A stretch of 13,202 bases of DNA, from contig JBHPCZ010000096.1 in assembly GCA_042573625.1 (NCBI GenBank), positions 1 to 13,202 on the forward strand, in the 5' to 3' direction. The translations under genes and the position numbers were made by a program. Source of the stretch: JBHPCZ01 sp042573625 (lineage in GTDB: Bacteria; Desulfobacterota; Desulfobacteria; Desulfobacterales; UBA11574). The notes under the pieces are model-generated. The model was not told the DNA's origin. It saw only the letters and a list, made by a program, of their open reading frames with translations, and did not search any database. The stretch's first letter is position 1. Each line of letters opens with the position of its first letter. Positions 12,699 to 13,202 of this stretch are shown piece after piece.

Positions 12699-13202
12699 TT
12701 TAATATCGTCGGTCAAAGGCCCCTGTTTTAGATCAGACACATATTTGTTGCGTACCTGTTTGAGGTAGGCAAGCATCTTTTTGTCTGCATAATCAGGATA
12801 TGTCCAAGGCAGTGTCTGGAATTCGCCCTTTGTAAAGACCAAGGTCAAGTCTGCGTATATACGCCTGCCGATATAAATCCTATGAGAAAAATTTTTGCCG
12901 GTCGCAAGAACAAAACGCTCTTGAAGCAAATAACCCGGATCCAGATTGACCCGTCTTCTATCATTTCTCGTATACTTCAACTCGAGATCATTTGTCATTA
13001 TCTTGATCTGAGCCAAGGCATCCTGATCGATCAAAGTTTTAAACGCCAGCATCCGTCTGAAAAGCGGTTTGCCCATCTCCGGCTCGTAATAGGTAGTAAA
13101 GTCGAAAGGAAGCCATGCGCTAACCACGTCGATCGGCCCGAATTGTTCAACAAGTTCCTTTGCTACCGGAACGACAAGATGCTTTTGCTTCAAGAAAAGA
13201 CC
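12696..13202 (-). CDS. DUF4416 family protein, 5' end outside the window
   Basis: A protein of unknown function; 168 residues are visible and the frame remains open at the window edge (reading GLFLKQKHLV), so the TTG at 13193 should not be taken as its start. Conserved blocks of the family are present: EQFGPIDVVS, PFDFTTYYEPEMG, RRVNLDPGYL, KNFSHRIYIG and LPWTYPDYAD. There is no signal peptide or membrane helix in the visible part. DUF4416 genes often stand near yicC, remA and gmk in deltaproteobacteria, as here. The stop codon TAG (12698-12696) is made by the terminal bases of the fold-back element, so the last few residues may differ from relatives. Confidence 0.85.
   Translation of the reverse strand, partial: GLFLKQKHLVVPVAKELVEQFGPIDVVSAWLPFDFTTYYEPEMGKPLFRRMLAFKTLIDQDALAQIKIMTNDLELKYTRNDRRRVNLDPGYLLQERFVLATGKNFSHRIYIGRRIYADLTLVFTKGEFQTLPWTYPDYADKKMLAYLKQVRNKYVSDLKQGPLTDDIK

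Noticed and set aside
13191..13193. TTG as the start of the DUF4416 gene
   Set aside because: The frame continues to the window edge with family-like residues, so the gene is cut by the window and the true start is outside.

Overview
The window looks like ordinary chromosomal DNA from a Gram-negative sulfate-reducing-type deltaproteobacterium (Desulfobacterota, probably Desulfobacterales). This placement is an inference. It rests on a membrane-sector-only ATP synthase cluster (atpZ-atpI-atpB-atpE with no F1 genes beside it), a DUF4416-yicC-remA-gmk-rlmB run, a stand-alone heptose-1-phosphate adenylyltransferase (LPS synthesis), and short fold-back repeats between genes. No CRISPR array, tRNA, rRNA, integrase or transposase gene was seen.

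Layout: uvrA (313-3159) is the only clear gene on the + strand. It faces the ATP synthase F0 operon, which reads on the - strand from a good promoter near 5272-5300 through atpZ, atpI, atpB and atpE to a strong hairpin at 3431-3477. Further right, all genes are on the - strand. pyrK (5427-6230) stands alone behind a 323-base gap filled by a fold-back repeat. A four-gene run, comF, carbon-nitrogen hydrolase, rfaE2 and pgeF (9570 down to 6554), has its own promoter candidate. At the right end lie DUF4416 (cut by the window edge), yicC, remA, gmk and rlmB.

Functionally this is housekeeping: nucleotide excision repair, proton or sodium translocation by ATP synthase, pyrimidine synthesis electron transfer, LPS precursor activation, peptidoglycan editing, RNA turnover and modification, and GMP phosphorylation.

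The unusual content is between the genes. A 180-base element with inverted ends occurs twice (3252-3431 and 12519-12698, about 163 of 180 bases identical, no gaps). One copy abuts the atp terminator. The other supplies the stop codon of the DUF4416 gene and separates it from yicC. The two copies carry the same core orientation, but their end types and flanks appear exchanged, which hints that the core can invert relative to its ends. A different 143-base fold-back element with perfect 20-base inverted ends (11436-11578) splits yicC from remA, and a looser 196-base fold-back lies upstream of pyrK (6254-6449). These are best explained as non-autonomous mobile elements (MITE-like). I see no new multi-gene defence or metabolic system here.
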